Below the pieces are notes generated by a model. It was not told where the DNA came from and searched no databases. It was given only the letters and a program-made list of their open reading frames with translations. Shown one piece after another: positions 45,234-53,973 of a stretch of 64,000 bases of DNA. Position numbers and translations under genes: made by a program. Source of the DNA: Engelhardtia mirabilis (lineage in GTDB: Bacteria > Planctomycetota > UBA1135 > GCA-002686595); contig CP036296.1 in assembly GCA_007751255.1 (NCBI GenBank), positions 5,270,001 through 5,334,000 of the forward strand, written 5' to 3'. Each line of letters starts with the position of its first letter. The stretch's first letter is position 1.

Positions 45234-46935
45234 CGAAGTCCTCCAACGAGGGTCGGATCACGTCCAGCCCGCTCAGGTCAGCGCGCTCCAGGTCGGGCAC
45301 TTCGAAGGGCAGCAGTCGATGGCCGCTGCTCGGTGCCTGCCCGCGATCGACTTGCACGCGCAGGAAAGCCACGCGCTCGACGCGGTCGATGTCGAGCAGC
45401 AGCTCCTCGATCTGGCGCAGATCCACGGCAGCGCCGGGGGACCAACCGGTGGCGTAGCTGCCCGGCGCGGCGTGGTCGCGCGGCTGGCCGCTCGCGAGGT
45501 AGCCGAGCAGGCACTCCTGGGCCTTGCGGCGCAGCACTTCGGTCGGTGCGCCCGCGCGCGCTTCGAGGGTGCCGGAGATCCGCACCACCACCGGGCGCAC
45601 CAGGCCGAAGTGCAACTCGAGGCCGAGGGGACGAAGCGTCTGGCGACCACCCTGCTCGAGCGCAGCGAAGTCGCGGTGGCCCCAATAGCCACGCGGCGTG
45701 CCCTGCTCGAAGGCCTCCCGCGCTGCCGTGAGGAGTTCGTCGTCGCTCCATCCTGGGCAGGACTCGACCAGGAGACTGAGCGCTCCGGGGCGCAGCGAGT
45801 CGTCGCCGCCAGCGGCGCGCCCGTCCCAGCGCTGGCCTGCGATCGCGCCCGGGACCGCCCACAGGCGACCCGGTCGCGCGGGGAGGCGACCGCCGTCCAT
45901 CGGAATCGCGTAGGGCGCGGCACCCGCCGCTGCCAGGCGCGTGAAGTGCTGGTGCAATGTGGTCAGGTGGTCGTCGCCGGTGAACGGGTCCGCCGAGGAG
46001 ACCTGGGAAGGATGCGGCGGCCAGACGCGGGCTTGGCCCTGTTCGTCCTCGAACCAGCCCGGATCGACGTCCAGATCGAGGCGCGCGAGCAGCGTCGCCA
46101 GCTCGGAGTCGCCGGGAACGAGCCCATGGACGGCGGTCGCCTCGACGTCCCAGCCCTGGTCCGTGGCCTGGCGTACTCGACGCGAGCGACGCTGCTCCGT
46201 CGCGAGCCGCACCGCGGCTTCCAAGCGCTCGCGGACGGGTCCAACGCCGGCCGCGCCGAGGCCCCGCTCGAGGGCGCCGCGCAGGATCGCGAAGCTGTCG
46301 TGCAGCAGCCAGCGCCTGGTGCGGCGCTCGATCACCTCGAGCAACGCGTCCCGATCGGATCCCGGGGAGATCCGCCCGAACTCCGCCGCCGCCAGTCGAT
46401 GGCCGAGGAAGTGGATGGCCTCCGGGCCTGTGACGTCGGCCATGGACTCGACCGGCTCGCCCGGCAGGGGCCTGGGCGCGGTCGGATCCGAGCGCTTGGG
46501 TCGCAGGATGGAGCCCAACAGACCGGTCAAGCGCTGGCCGGCATCCGCGGCGGCTGGCGGCGCGTCCCAGGGCTCTCGCGGCTCGGGCAGAACGGCCTCG
46601 GTCAGGTCGGCGAATCGATCCAGCAGGGTCTGGGCCAACACCAGCCGAGTGCCGACGTCGGCCTCCATCGGCACGCTGGCGGTCCACTCGAGGTCCTGGG
46701 GCACGGCGCCGTCGACGAATCCATCGACGCGGTAGAAGAGGTCCGCAACGCCCCACAGGCCGGCCTCCAACAGAGTGATGCCGGGGTCGTGGAAGTTGTG
46801 GTCGGTCCAGGTCGTCGCCGTGCGCTGGATGAACCCGAGGGCCGACTCGCGCAGCTCTTCGAAGGTGACTTCCTCGACGGCGGCGAGGCGATGGTCGATC
46901 AGCGGCGCGGTGCGCCAGGCATTCAGCTCGTTCAC
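45226..46935 (-). CDS. Baseplate wedge protein (Afp11/Afp12-type)
   Basis: 569 residues. The N-terminal TTWTDHNFHDPGITLLEAGLWG is the characteristic start of one class of eCIS and phage baseplate proteins ('DHNFHDPGITLLE' motif). The C-terminal 100 residues (EVPDLERADLSGLDVIRPSLED) and a mid section of Gly/Arg-rich strands complete a modular plan like baseplate J-type proteins. It would form the wedge ring with the larger protein encoded just upstream; start and stop codons overlap in a GTGA arrangement. Confidence 0.78.
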   Translation of the reverse strand: MNELNAWRTAPLIDHRLAAVEEVTFEELRESALGFIQRTATTWTDHNFHDPGITLLEAGLWGVADLFYRVDGFVDGAVPQDLEWTASVPMEADVGTRLVLAQTLLDRFADLTEAVLPEPREPWDAPPAAADAGQRLTGLLGSILRPKRSDPTAPRPLPGEPVESMADVTGPEAIHFLGHRLAAAEFGRISPGSDRDALLEVIERRTRRWLLHDSFAILRGALERGLGAAGVGPVRERLEAAVRLATEQRRSRRVRQATDQGWDVEATAVHGLVPGDSELATLLARLDLDVDPGWFEDEQGQARVWPPHPSQVSSADPFTGDDHLTTLHQHFTRLAAAGAAPYAIPMDGGRLPARPGRLWAVPGAIAGQRWDGRAAGGDDSLRPGALSLLVESCPGWSDDELLTAAREAFEQGTPRGYWGHRDFAALEQGGRQTLRPLGLELHFGLVRPVVVRISGTLEARAGAPTEVLRRKAQECLLGYLASGQPRDHAAPGSYATGWSPGAAVDLRQIEELLLDIDRVERVAFLRVQVDRGQAPSSGHRLLPFEVPDLERADLSGLDVIRPSLEDFDA

Positions 46936-49817
46936 GAGTCGACCTCCACGTCGTGGTTCTTGGCGGTGGTCAGGATGCGATCGGCCGGGGCGCGGGCGAC
47001 GGAGCGGCCCACGAAGGGCTCGCCAAAGGCCAGGCTGGTGACGCGTTCGACTCCCGCTACCCGGCGCACCGCCGCCTCCAGCTCACTCAGGCCCACCGGA
47101 CGAGCGAACTCGCGTGCCCCGCCGCGCGGCCGACCGGCCGGCGAGAGCCGCGCGGCCAAGGCCTGGTCGACCCGCTCGCGCATCACCGCGGGTTGGCGTC
47201 CGGCCTCGATCGTGATCCGCACCCGGACGCGAACCTCCACGAACTCGGGATCGCGGACCTCGATTCGAACCCCCGGCGCCGAGCGGTCGGCGAGGAAGCG
47301 ACTCACGTCTTCGACCAGGGATCCCGAAGCCAGGGGCAGGGGGCCCGGCAGGTCGGGCACCACCAGCAGGCGCGGCCCGCGTGGGAAGGGCTGACCGACG
47401 GCGCCCGGCGCGGGTCGCAGGCAGCGCACGTGCCGCAGCATCGGGAACCGATCCAGGACCATCCACTCGATGTCGCGCGCCGAACCCGCGCGGTTGCGAT
47501 GCCGCGTGACGCGCCCGGCTCGCCTCACGTTGGCCATCGAAGACTCCGGACCACAGCCGTCGCGACTGGGCTCCAGCAGCTCCGCACCCGTGAGGCCCGG
47601 AAGCCCGTGCTCGGGGATCAGGCGCGAGCCCATGGGCAACTCCTGCTCCGGCGATTGATCGTCCGGCCCCTCGGGCAGGTACTCCAACTCGGCCGCGTCG
47701 CAGGTCATGCGCGCCAGCCACAACCCGTCGCTGGGCCGTCGCACGCGAACGCGCAGCCAGGTCCGCGGCTCGCGATCCCCCATGGTGAAGGGTTCGACGC
47801 GGGTGGGCGGCAGCCAGTCCTGTGGCGAGCGCCAGCGCACGATGCCCGCCTGGGTCAGGCCTCGCGTCTCGTCCTGCACTTCGAGGTCGCTCCAGCCGTT
47901 GCCGTTCCAGTATTCGAAGGACACCTCGCCGTTGGTCCGCACGCTCTGGGCGCTCACCGTCGCAACGTCCAGGAACATGCTGACCGAGGTCCCCGAGCGG
48001 GCGCCGCGAAAGCCCAGGTACAGCTCCCCGCCCCAGTCCCGGCGGCCGAAGTCGAAGGGACGAAAGCGCCGCACTCCGTCGACGCCGACCTCGAAGCTGG
48101 AGCGCATCTCCGCCTTCGTCATCGGGCAGGTGTCGGCCACCGAGACCCACAGGGAGACCAGCCCTTCGCGGATCGACTCGGAGCGAAAGACGACCGACGC
48201 CCTGGCCACCAGTGGACTGGGCGGGCGCGGGGGCGGCACGGGCTCGTCGTCGCCCCCCAGACCCAGCAGATTCAAGAGGCTGCGCCACAGGGAAGGTCGA
48301 GAGCGCTCGACCATCTCGCGCACGAAGCGCTCCTGGTCGCGCAGGTAGGTGGCCCAACCGAAATCGCCGCGATGCAGGCGGACTTGCAGCCAGTGACCCC
48401 GACGCGCGCCCACCGTCGCCTCCTCGGAGAAGGGCATGCCGCTCTCGCGCAGGTGGATGCGTAGCTGGCCGCCGAAGGAGTCCAGGTCTCCACCCTCGCG
48501 CGGTGCTGTGGGCAGGGGCCGGATCCAGGCCATCCGGGCCGGAGCCTGCCACTGGCCTTGTCGCCGTCGCCGCCAGGTCACCTGCGGTTGTGCCGGGACG
48601 TCGAGCTCGTCGACGAGGGGCACGATCGGGTGCCGGCGCAGGTCCCCGCTCGCGGTGCGGAAGCAGAGCGAGAGCTCGGCCAAGGGCAGACCGAAGATGG
48701 CACCGCAGGCCAAATGGAGCGTGTTCCCGCTCGAGGCCGGATCGCCGAAGGGTGCGAAGGGCGCGCTCAGGTCCAGGGGCTGACCGTTCAGGAGCCCATC
48801 CGTCAGCTCCAAGCTGCCGGGGTCCGCCTGGGGGTCGCGATCGACGAAGGAGCGCGGCCCCTCGAAGACCAGCGAAATCTCGGCGAAGGCCATGAACGCG
48901 CAGGCTCCTAGGTCCTGGCCTGCACCAACGTCCCCGGACGTCGGCTTGCGCAGCCGCAGGGCCGCAACCAGCCCCCGATCGATGCGTTCGGCCTCGGCAC
49001 TCGGCAGCCCTCCGGACTCGAACTCGGCCGGCTCGAGGTCCAGGTCGAGGTCCAAGATCACCTCGACGTCGGTGCCGTGCTCGCGAAACTCCGACGCGAC
49101 CAGGGGCACGTAGCCGGCCTTGGTGGTCCCCTGCCACTCGAGGGCGCTGAGGCCCTCCATGAACTGTTCGACCGATGGACCGACCCGTTCGAATGTCACG
49201 CGCAGACGAGTTCCGCTTCGAGCGGCCTCGAGCAGCGGGCTGACGATGAACAGCGAGCGCGCCACGCCGTACAGCGCGGCGTCCTCGGCCCGGCCGAAGG
49301 GGAAGCAGGGCTCCCGCAGCTCACCCTTCTCGAGCGACCGTTGCAGCACCAGATCGCGACCGTCCGCCAGGCGTTGGTAGCTCGTCACCGCACCGAGCTC
49401 GATGCCGGTGACCGTGGTCCCCTGCCGCAGCCGATAGCGTCGCAGGGGTGTGCGGTCTTCCTCGTTGGCGACGAACACCGTGCCGTCCTTCACGCGCACG
49501 GGTGGCTGGGCCGCGACCTTGGCCAGGCGCGCGTAGGCGCGATCGGGTTGCGGCGGGCGGCGGGCAATCCCCAGCCGGTCGACGAAGTAGCGCTCGCGGA
49601 GTTGCTCGGGGAGGGTGTTGAAGCGCCCGACGGCCTGGGCCAGGCGACCGCCGATGGCTTCGAGCACGGCCGCCGACGGCTCACTCGAGTCGGCCAAGAG
49701 ATCCGCCACCCAGTTGCCCTCGCCCGGAGGCGTGGGCAGGTCCGAGGCGACCTGTCGGAGCTGCGCGACGATCTCCAGCTCCCCGCGCCTGTCCGCCCGG
49801 AAGGCCGCGCCCATCAC
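46932..49817 (-). CDS. Large baseplate J-like wedge protein (Afp11-type)
   Basis: 961 residues. The N-terminal ~140 residues (LRQVASDLPTPPGEGNWVADLLADS) and a central beta-rich part lead to a C-terminal baseplate-J region: GARDIEWMVLDRFPMLRHVRCL, VVPDLPGPLPLASGSLVEDVSRFLADR, VRVRVRITIEAGRQPAVM and VGLSELEAAVRRVAGVERVTSL, typical of gp47/baseplate J proteins that link the central hub to the sheath. The size matches the largest wedge protein of Afp/PVC particles. It overlaps the gp25 gene upstream (ATGA) and the second wedge gene downstream (GTGA). Confidence 0.85.
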   Translation of the reverse strand: MMGAAFRADRRGELEIVAQLRQVASDLPTPPGEGNWVADLLADSSEPSAAVLEAIGGRLAQAVGRFNTLPEQLRERYFVDRLGIARRPPQPDRAYARLAKVAAQPPVRVKDGTVFVANEEDRTPLRRYRLRQGTTVTGIELGAVTSYQRLADGRDLVLQRSLEKGELREPCFPFGRAEDAALYGVARSLFIVSPLLEAARSGTRLRVTFERVGPSVEQFMEGLSALEWQGTTKAGYVPLVASEFREHGTDVEVILDLDLDLEPAEFESGGLPSAEAERIDRGLVAALRLRKPTSGDVGAGQDLGACAFMAFAEISLVFEGPRSFVDRDPQADPGSLELTDGLLNGQPLDLSAPFAPFGDPASSGNTLHLACGAIFGLPLAELSLCFRTASGDLRRHPIVPLVDELDVPAQPQVTWRRRRQGQWQAPARMAWIRPLPTAPREGGDLDSFGGQLRIHLRESGMPFSEEATVGARRGHWLQVRLHRGDFGWATYLRDQERFVREMVERSRPSLWRSLLNLLGLGGDDEPVPPPRPPSPLVARASVVFRSESIREGLVSLWVSVADTCPMTKAEMRSSFEVGVDGVRRFRPFDFGRRDWGGELYLGFRGARSGTSVSMFLDVATVSAQSVRTNGEVSFEYWNGNGWSDLEVQDETRGLTQAGIVRWRSPQDWLPPTRVEPFTMGDREPRTWLRVRVRRPSDGLWLARMTCDAAELEYLPEGPDDQSPEQELPMGSRLIPEHGLPGLTGAELLEPSRDGCGPESSMANVRRAGRVTRHRNRAGSARDIEWMVLDRFPMLRHVRCLRPAPGAVGQPFPRGPRLLVVPDLPGPLPLASGSLVEDVSRFLADRSAPGVRIEVRDPEFVEVRVRVRITIEAGRQPAVMRERVDQALAARLSPAGRPRGGAREFARPVGLSELEAAVRRVAGVERVTSLAFGEPFVGRSVARAPADRILTTAKNHDVEVDS

Positions 49818-50275
49818 TGCCCGCCCGGCTGGTCGACGTAGAAGGGGAAGATGAAGCTCTGCCGCATGCGGTGGGTGTCGACGAAGAAGCTGATCTTCAC
49901 GTCGAGTCGCCCGATCTCGCCCTGGTGCGAGCCGACGTCGACCTCGACCCCGCGGATGCGACGCTCCCAGACAATCAGCGCCTGCCGCACAGCGCGCCCG
50001 AGGTCGGCCATCGATTGAGGAGTGATCGGCGCGAAGACGTAGCGCTGTACCTCGGATCCGAACTCTGGGTTCATCACCCGCTCACCCATCGCCGTCTCGA
50101 GGATCAGCCGAATCGACTGCTGGATGTCCTCGAGCTTCTCGGCCATGTTCACGCGCACCCGCCCACCGCCTCCGTCACGGTCCGTGCGCCACGTGACCGG
50201 AAAGGCCCAGCCGCGGCCGAGGTAGGCGTCCTCGAAAGAGCGCCCTGCGGGTTCTTGTGTGGGATCGAGCTCCAT
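49814..50275 (-). CDS. GPW/gp25 family baseplate protein (Afp9-like)
   Basis: 153 residues. Matches the gp25/GPW lysozyme-like family: AYLGRGWAFPVTW near the N-terminus, EDIQQSIRLILETAMGERVMNPEFGSEV, and the central IRGVEVDVGSHQGEIGRLDVKISF. In phage T4 and eCIS particles gp25 starts sheath assembly by holding the first sheath ring. It sits 12 bases after the spike gene and overlaps the large wedge gene. Confidence 0.92.
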   Translation of the reverse strand: MELDPTQEPAGRSFEDAYLGRGWAFPVTWRTDRDGGGGRVRVNMAEKLEDIQQSIRLILETAMGERVMNPEFGSEVQRYVFAPITPQSMADLGRAVRQALIVWERRIRGVEVDVGSHQGEIGRLDVKISFFVDTHRMRQSFIFPFYVDQPGGQ

Positions 50276-50287
50276 GGGCGCACGCGC

Positions 50288-52090
50288 TCAGTTCAACTGG
50301 ATCATGGGTGCCTTGGCCGTGACCATGGCGTCGCCACTGAGCGACACCTGGGCCCCCTTGACCTCGGCCTTGGCGCTGCCCTCGAGACTCGCGGTCGCGT
50401 TGCCCTTGAGCGACACGTTCGAGTCGGCGCTGGCCGAAACCTCGTTGGCCGTGATTTCGACGCTGCCGCCCGAGGCCGACAGCTTGATCGACTTGCCCGA
50501 CGCCGCCGTCAGGGCGATGCCCCCCGAGTCCATGGTCAGTTGGTTGCCCGTCTTGTCCTCCAGACGGATCTGCTCCGAGCCCGAGGTGTCGTCCAGGTGC
50601 AGCACCTGCCCCGCCGCCGTCTGCACCAGCACGCCGGGTCCGTCGTCACCGTCATCGAAGGTGATCGCGTGGCCCGAGCGGCTGACGATCGTGCGGCGGT
50701 CGTTCTTCTCGGCGTCGTACTGCTCGGGAGGTGCGTCCACTCCGTTCCACAGGCTGCCCACCACTACCGGGTGGCGCGGGTCACCGTCGAGGAACTGCAC
50801 CAGCACCTCGTCGTCCGGCTCGGGCACGAAGACGAAGCCGCGCCCGCCGCCACTCGAGGGCGTCGCCAGCCGTGCCCAGACCGGGGGCTCCTCGGCGTCC
50901 ATCCACGGAAAGCGGATCTGGACCCGGCACTGCGAGCGCTCGTTGTCCTCGAAGGACTCCACCGTGGCGATCACGATCGAATCGATGGGCGGCATGACCC
51001 TTGCGCTGCCGGCGCGCGCCTCGGGGGTCGGCGTGGGCGGAGTGCCCAGGCCAACTTGCGTCTCGAAGCCCTGCACCGTGAATCGGTGACTCACGCGGGT
51101 GATGTAGTGGGGTCCGTCGAAGCTGCTGCCGAGCCCCTTGATCTCCAGGATCGAGTCGATGCGGAGCTGGGCGTCGCCCGCGCAGGAGGCGCTGCCGTGG
51201 TAGCTGTCGGTCGCACCCCGATCGACCAGCGCCTGGGTCCAGGCCTCGAGCTCGGCCTGATCCATGGCGACGCACTCCGCCACGCGGCGCTTGCGGGCGC
51301 CGTCGAGTTTTTCGGTGGCCAGCAGCTTGGTGCGCGAGGGCCGCGAGCCGGCCGGGCCCCGGGCAGCGCTCGCGGCCGTCGTGACCGACAGGGGCTGCTT
51401 GGACTCGGGGTCCCAGGCGGTCCCCTCGCAGTCTCCAAAAGCGCTCGAGATGTCCTGGGCAAGCTCGAACTCGACCAGGTTGTCGCCCCAGAGCAGCGTC
51501 GCCGCGGGACTCCCCGTCGCTGCCGGCTTGAAGTTCAGCGTGCTGCCGCGCACGTAGGCCTGCACACCCAGCGCCGCCGCCCGCGCCAAAACGAAGGTCC
51601 AGTCGCTGACGCGATGCTGCACGAGGAAGGGATTCACGAAGGCAGACGAACCGTCGGCCTTCAGCCCGACCTCGCTGCAGATGCTGTCCACCGCCGTCTG
51701 ATCCGATTGATCGGCCCAGACCCGATAGCGAGCGCTGCCCAGCAGGCCGATCCCGCGACAACGGCAGCGCAGCTCGAGTCGAGGCAGGTCGCCGCGGCGC
51801 ACCTGGACCACCGCGGCGACCACGATGCCGTCGAAGACCTCGTCCAGCTTGCTGTCGTAGCCGAGCCGAATCTTGATCGCGCGGCCCGCCTCGAGCTTGG
51901 CCGTGGGTGCGTCGCCGGCCGGATCGGCCTCGGGATCCCAGTTACGCAGCACCACCGATGCGCGCGCCAGCCGGCCGACCTCTTCGCACACCTCGATGCG
52001 GATCACGTCCTCGGCGGTGGCCTGGTCGATTTCGGCGCCATCGATCGCGATGGCGAACTCCGCAATGCTCTCGGACGTATCCGCGCTCAC
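50288..52090 (-). CDS. VgrG-like spike protein (Afp8-like)
   Basis: 600 residues, GTG start overlapping the LysM gene stop (GTGA). The first ~350 residues form the gp27-like hub; a gp5-type OB module follows (SIVIATVESFEDNERSQCRVQIRFPW, GRGFVFVPEPDDEVLVQFLDGDPRHPVVVGSLWNG), then a C-terminal beta-helix of short repeats (IKLSASGGSVEITANEVSASADSNVSLKGNAT). This domain order (hub, OB, needle) is that of VgrG/Afp8. There is no C-terminal catalytic extension, so any effector is carried by another protein such as the PAAR tip. Confidence 0.95.
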   Translation of the reverse strand: MSADTSESIAEFAIAIDGAEIDQATAEDVIRIEVCEEVGRLARASVVLRNWDPEADPAGDAPTAKLEAGRAIKIRLGYDSKLDEVFDGIVVAAVVQVRRGDLPRLELRCRCRGIGLLGSARYRVWADQSDQTAVDSICSEVGLKADGSSAFVNPFLVQHRVSDWTFVLARAAALGVQAYVRGSTLNFKPAATGSPAATLLWGDNLVEFELAQDISSAFGDCEGTAWDPESKQPLSVTTAASAARGPAGSRPSRTKLLATEKLDGARKRRVAECVAMDQAELEAWTQALVDRGATDSYHGSASCAGDAQLRIDSILEIKGLGSSFDGPHYITRVSHRFTVQGFETQVGLGTPPTPTPEARAGSARVMPPIDSIVIATVESFEDNERSQCRVQIRFPWMDAEEPPVWARLATPSSGGGRGFVFVPEPDDEVLVQFLDGDPRHPVVVGSLWNGVDAPPEQYDAEKNDRRTIVSRSGHAITFDDGDDGPGVLVQTAAGQVLHLDDTSGSEQIRLEDKTGNQLTMDSGGIALTAASGKSIKLSASGGSVEITANEVSASADSNVSLKGNATASLEGSAKAEVKGAQVSLSGDAMVTAKAPMIQLN

Positions 52091-52755
52091 ACCAGCTCCA
52101 AAAGCGGAAGGCTCAGGACCCTACCGGGCTCCAGGGAGCGAGGATTTGCCAGTCCATTGGCAAAGGCCAACTGACGCCAGTAGGCCACGTGGCCGTAGCT
52201 CTCGAAAGCGATTCGATCGAGCCGATCACCGGCTTGAACGACCCACACACGGTCGACGTCGGGCGAGCTCTTCTTCTCCTCCGCGATGCGAGCCTTGCGG
52301 CTCACCACCTGCTCGAACTCGGCGCTGATCTTGGCGCGCAGGGGCACGCCCTGCTTGTCAAACAGAACGAAGTTGGCGCTGGCTGACTTGAGCACGCCCT
52401 GGAAGGTGAAGCCCCCCCACATGACCTTGCAGTGCGGTGGGATGTGCTGCCGACCCCGGAAGCGCAAGAGGCCCAGGAAGCGCTCGACACGCTCCAAGAC
52501 CGTCTTCGGCATGCCCTCCGGAGCGTCGTTGACGCCGGTCCCGTCGAACATGAAGGCGATCTTCAACTGGTCGTTGTTGCCGTGGTCGTATTTGGTCTTC
52601 GGTCGACTGGTGTGCGGGGTGGGCGTCGCGACGTAGTCGTTCGAACGCGTCCAGGTGTAGTCGGTGGGGTTGAAGTCCGCGACGAACGTCGTGTCCTTGA
52701 GCGGTGAGCCCGAGAAGCCGCTGTCCGGATAGCCCTCGATGGTGAGTTTGACCAT
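52087..52755 (-). CDS. LysM-domain tail hub adaptor (Afp7-like)
   Basis: 222 residues. A beta-rich N-terminal part resembling tube-like proteins (LKIAFMFDGTGVNDAP, PPHCKVMWGGFTFQGVLKSASANFVLFD) is followed by a C-terminal LysM module (about 170-222; VWVVQAGDRLDRIAFESYG, NGLANPRSLEPGRVLSLP). In Afp/PVC the LysM adaptor joins the tube to the spike hub. LysM modules usually bind peptidoglycan-like sugars, but here the role is structural. It lies between the small Afp6-position gene and the spike gene. Confidence 0.9.
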   Translation of the reverse strand: MVKLTIEGYPDSGFSGSPLKDTTFVADFNPTDYTWTRSNDYVATPTPHTSRPKTKYDHGNNDQLKIAFMFDGTGVNDAPEGMPKTVLERVERFLGLLRFRGRQHIPPHCKVMWGGFTFQGVLKSASANFVLFDKQGVPLRAKISAEFEQVVSRKARIAEEKKSSPDVDRVWVVQAGDRLDRIAFESYGHVAYWRQLAFANGLANPRSLEPGRVLSLPLLELV

Positions 52756-52758
52756 GGC

Positions 52759-52932
52759 TTACTCGCGCCAGTGCTGCGCCAGCCGCTCCAGGACCGCCTC
52801 GGCGACCCGCTCCACGAGTTCTTCGAGTTCCTCCGGCCGCAGGGAGCCCAGCCCTGACGGAACGGGCCCCTGAGCCTGGTGCTCCGGGTGCTGCGAAAGT
52901 GCGACTTCACTGACGATCTCGTTGATGAACAT
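52759..52932 (-). CDS. Small eCIS protein (Afp6-position, DUF5908-like)
   Basis: 57 residues. An ATG with a GGGAG ribosome site 8-9 bases upstream. MFINEIVSEVALSQ at the N-terminus, followed by a Gly/Pro linker and the amphipathic C-terminal helix EELEELVERVAEAVLERLAQ, fits the short DUF5908-type protein always found between tube and LysM genes in Afp/PVC loci. The helix should pack in the tube/hub interface. It is easily missed because of its size; the call rests on position, pattern and coupling with its neighbours. Confidence 0.75.
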   Translation of the reverse strand: MFINEIVSEVALSQHPEHQAQGPVPSGLGSLRPEELEELVERVAEAVLERLAQHWRE

Positions 52933-52961
52933 GCTGTGCTCCCACCGGGTCGGCCCGGCCT

Positions 52962-53435
52962 TCAACCCCGGCCGCTCGCGCCGCCACCCACCACGATGCC
53001 CCGGTGGGCGAACTCGACCGTCTCGAAGGCCACCTGGCCGCGGGCCGCGTCGAGCTTGGGCCCCTCCCACTTGAGCGGGTAGGCCCTGCTGGCCGTCCAG
53101 GACCGCAGCACGTCGGGCCGAGCACCGCGGCTCTTCAACTGCACGATGATGTCCGCCGGCTTCACCGTGGACGTCTCGACGAACTCCCGAATCCAGTCCC
53201 ACAGGGCGGAGGCATCGTCCAACCCACGCTTGAGGATCAACGGCGCGGAGGTCGCGTGGGTCGGGAGCTTGTGCACGAAGTGGTTGCTGCCGCCCTCCTT
53301 GTACTCCTCGCTTCCGATCTCCACGTTCAGTCCACTGCACTCGCTGAAGGACCCGAGTTCGTGCCCCTTGGCGCTGACTTCAAAGCACATCCCCAAGAAG
53401 GGGAAGTCCTTGCCTTCACCATCGGCTCTGGTCAT
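52962..53435 (-). CDS. Inner tube protein 2 (gp19-like, Afp5-like)
   Basis: 157 residues from the ATG at 53435; the open frame continues upstream but lacks tube features. Sequence pattern of gp19-type tail-tube proteins: FLGMCFEVSAKGHELGSFSECSGLNVE, then LILKRGLDDASALWDWIREF and the closing YPLKWEGPKLDAARGQVAFETVEFAH. In eCIS this second tube protein forms the first ring on the hub and so differs from the main tube protein. It is shorter at the C-terminus than phage tube proteins. Confidence 0.9.
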   Translation of the reverse strand: MTRADGEGKDFPFLGMCFEVSAKGHELGSFSECSGLNVEIGSEEYKEGGSNHFVHKLPTHATSAPLILKRGLDDASALWDWIREFVETSTVKPADIIVQLKSRGARPDVLRSWTASRAYPLKWEGPKLDAARGQVAFETVEFAHRGIVVGGGASGRG

Positions 53436-53490
53436 GGGGGGTCTACCTCTGGCTCCTGCCCTGGCCCGTCGAGGCGGGCAGAGTCCCGGG

Positions 53491-53934
53491 CTAGCCGTTC
53501 TTGATCGTGACGCCCTCGTGGCACAGCTCGATCGACTCGATCGCGATCTCGTTGCCCTTGCCATTCAAGCTGGGCCCTTCGACCTTGACCGGCCAGGCGC
53601 GCAGCAGCGCCCAGGAGACCGTCTCGTCGCCGCTCTCATTGAGCAACGTGATCGTGACCGCACGCTGTTCGTGGGTGCCGAGCTGGTTCTTCTCCCACCA
53701 ACTGAAGAAGTCGTTGTCCTTGGCCAGGATCCCGCGCTTGAGCGTGACGTTGCTGTACTTCATCAGCCCGGGGATCTTGCGGGTGGTGAGGGAGCCGTCC
53801 GCCCCACCTCGGTACTCGATCATGTCCGTCTCGACGTTGAGGCCCGCGACCTCCGAGAAGTTGGCGATCGACCCTCCCCAGTCCACGGAGAAGCGGATGC
53901 TGGCGAGGGGGTAGGCGAGTGTTGCGTCTGCCAT
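53491..53934 (-). CDS. Main inner tube protein (gp19-like, Afp1-like)
   Basis: 147 residues. MADATLAYPLASIRFSVDWGGSIANFSEVAGLNVETDMIEY-type start (the classic tube signature, given here in outline), followed by NVTLKRGILAKDNDFFSWWEK and WPVKVEGPSLNGKGNEIAIESIELCHEG. It should polymerise as hexameric rings inside the sheath and form the hollow tube that carries cargo. Residue spacing equals that of the neighbour at 52962-53435, so the two arose by duplication. Confidence 0.93.
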   Translation of the reverse strand: MADATLAYPLASIRFSVDWGGSIANFSEVAGLNVETDMIEYRGGADGSLTTRKIPGLMKYSNVTLKRGILAKDNDFFSWWEKNQLGTHEQRAVTITLLNESGDETVSWALLRAWPVKVEGPSLNGKGNEIAIESIELCHEGVTIKNG

Positions 53935-53973
53935 TTGGTTCGGGCTCCTTGCCGCCAGGGGCGGCTAGCGGTC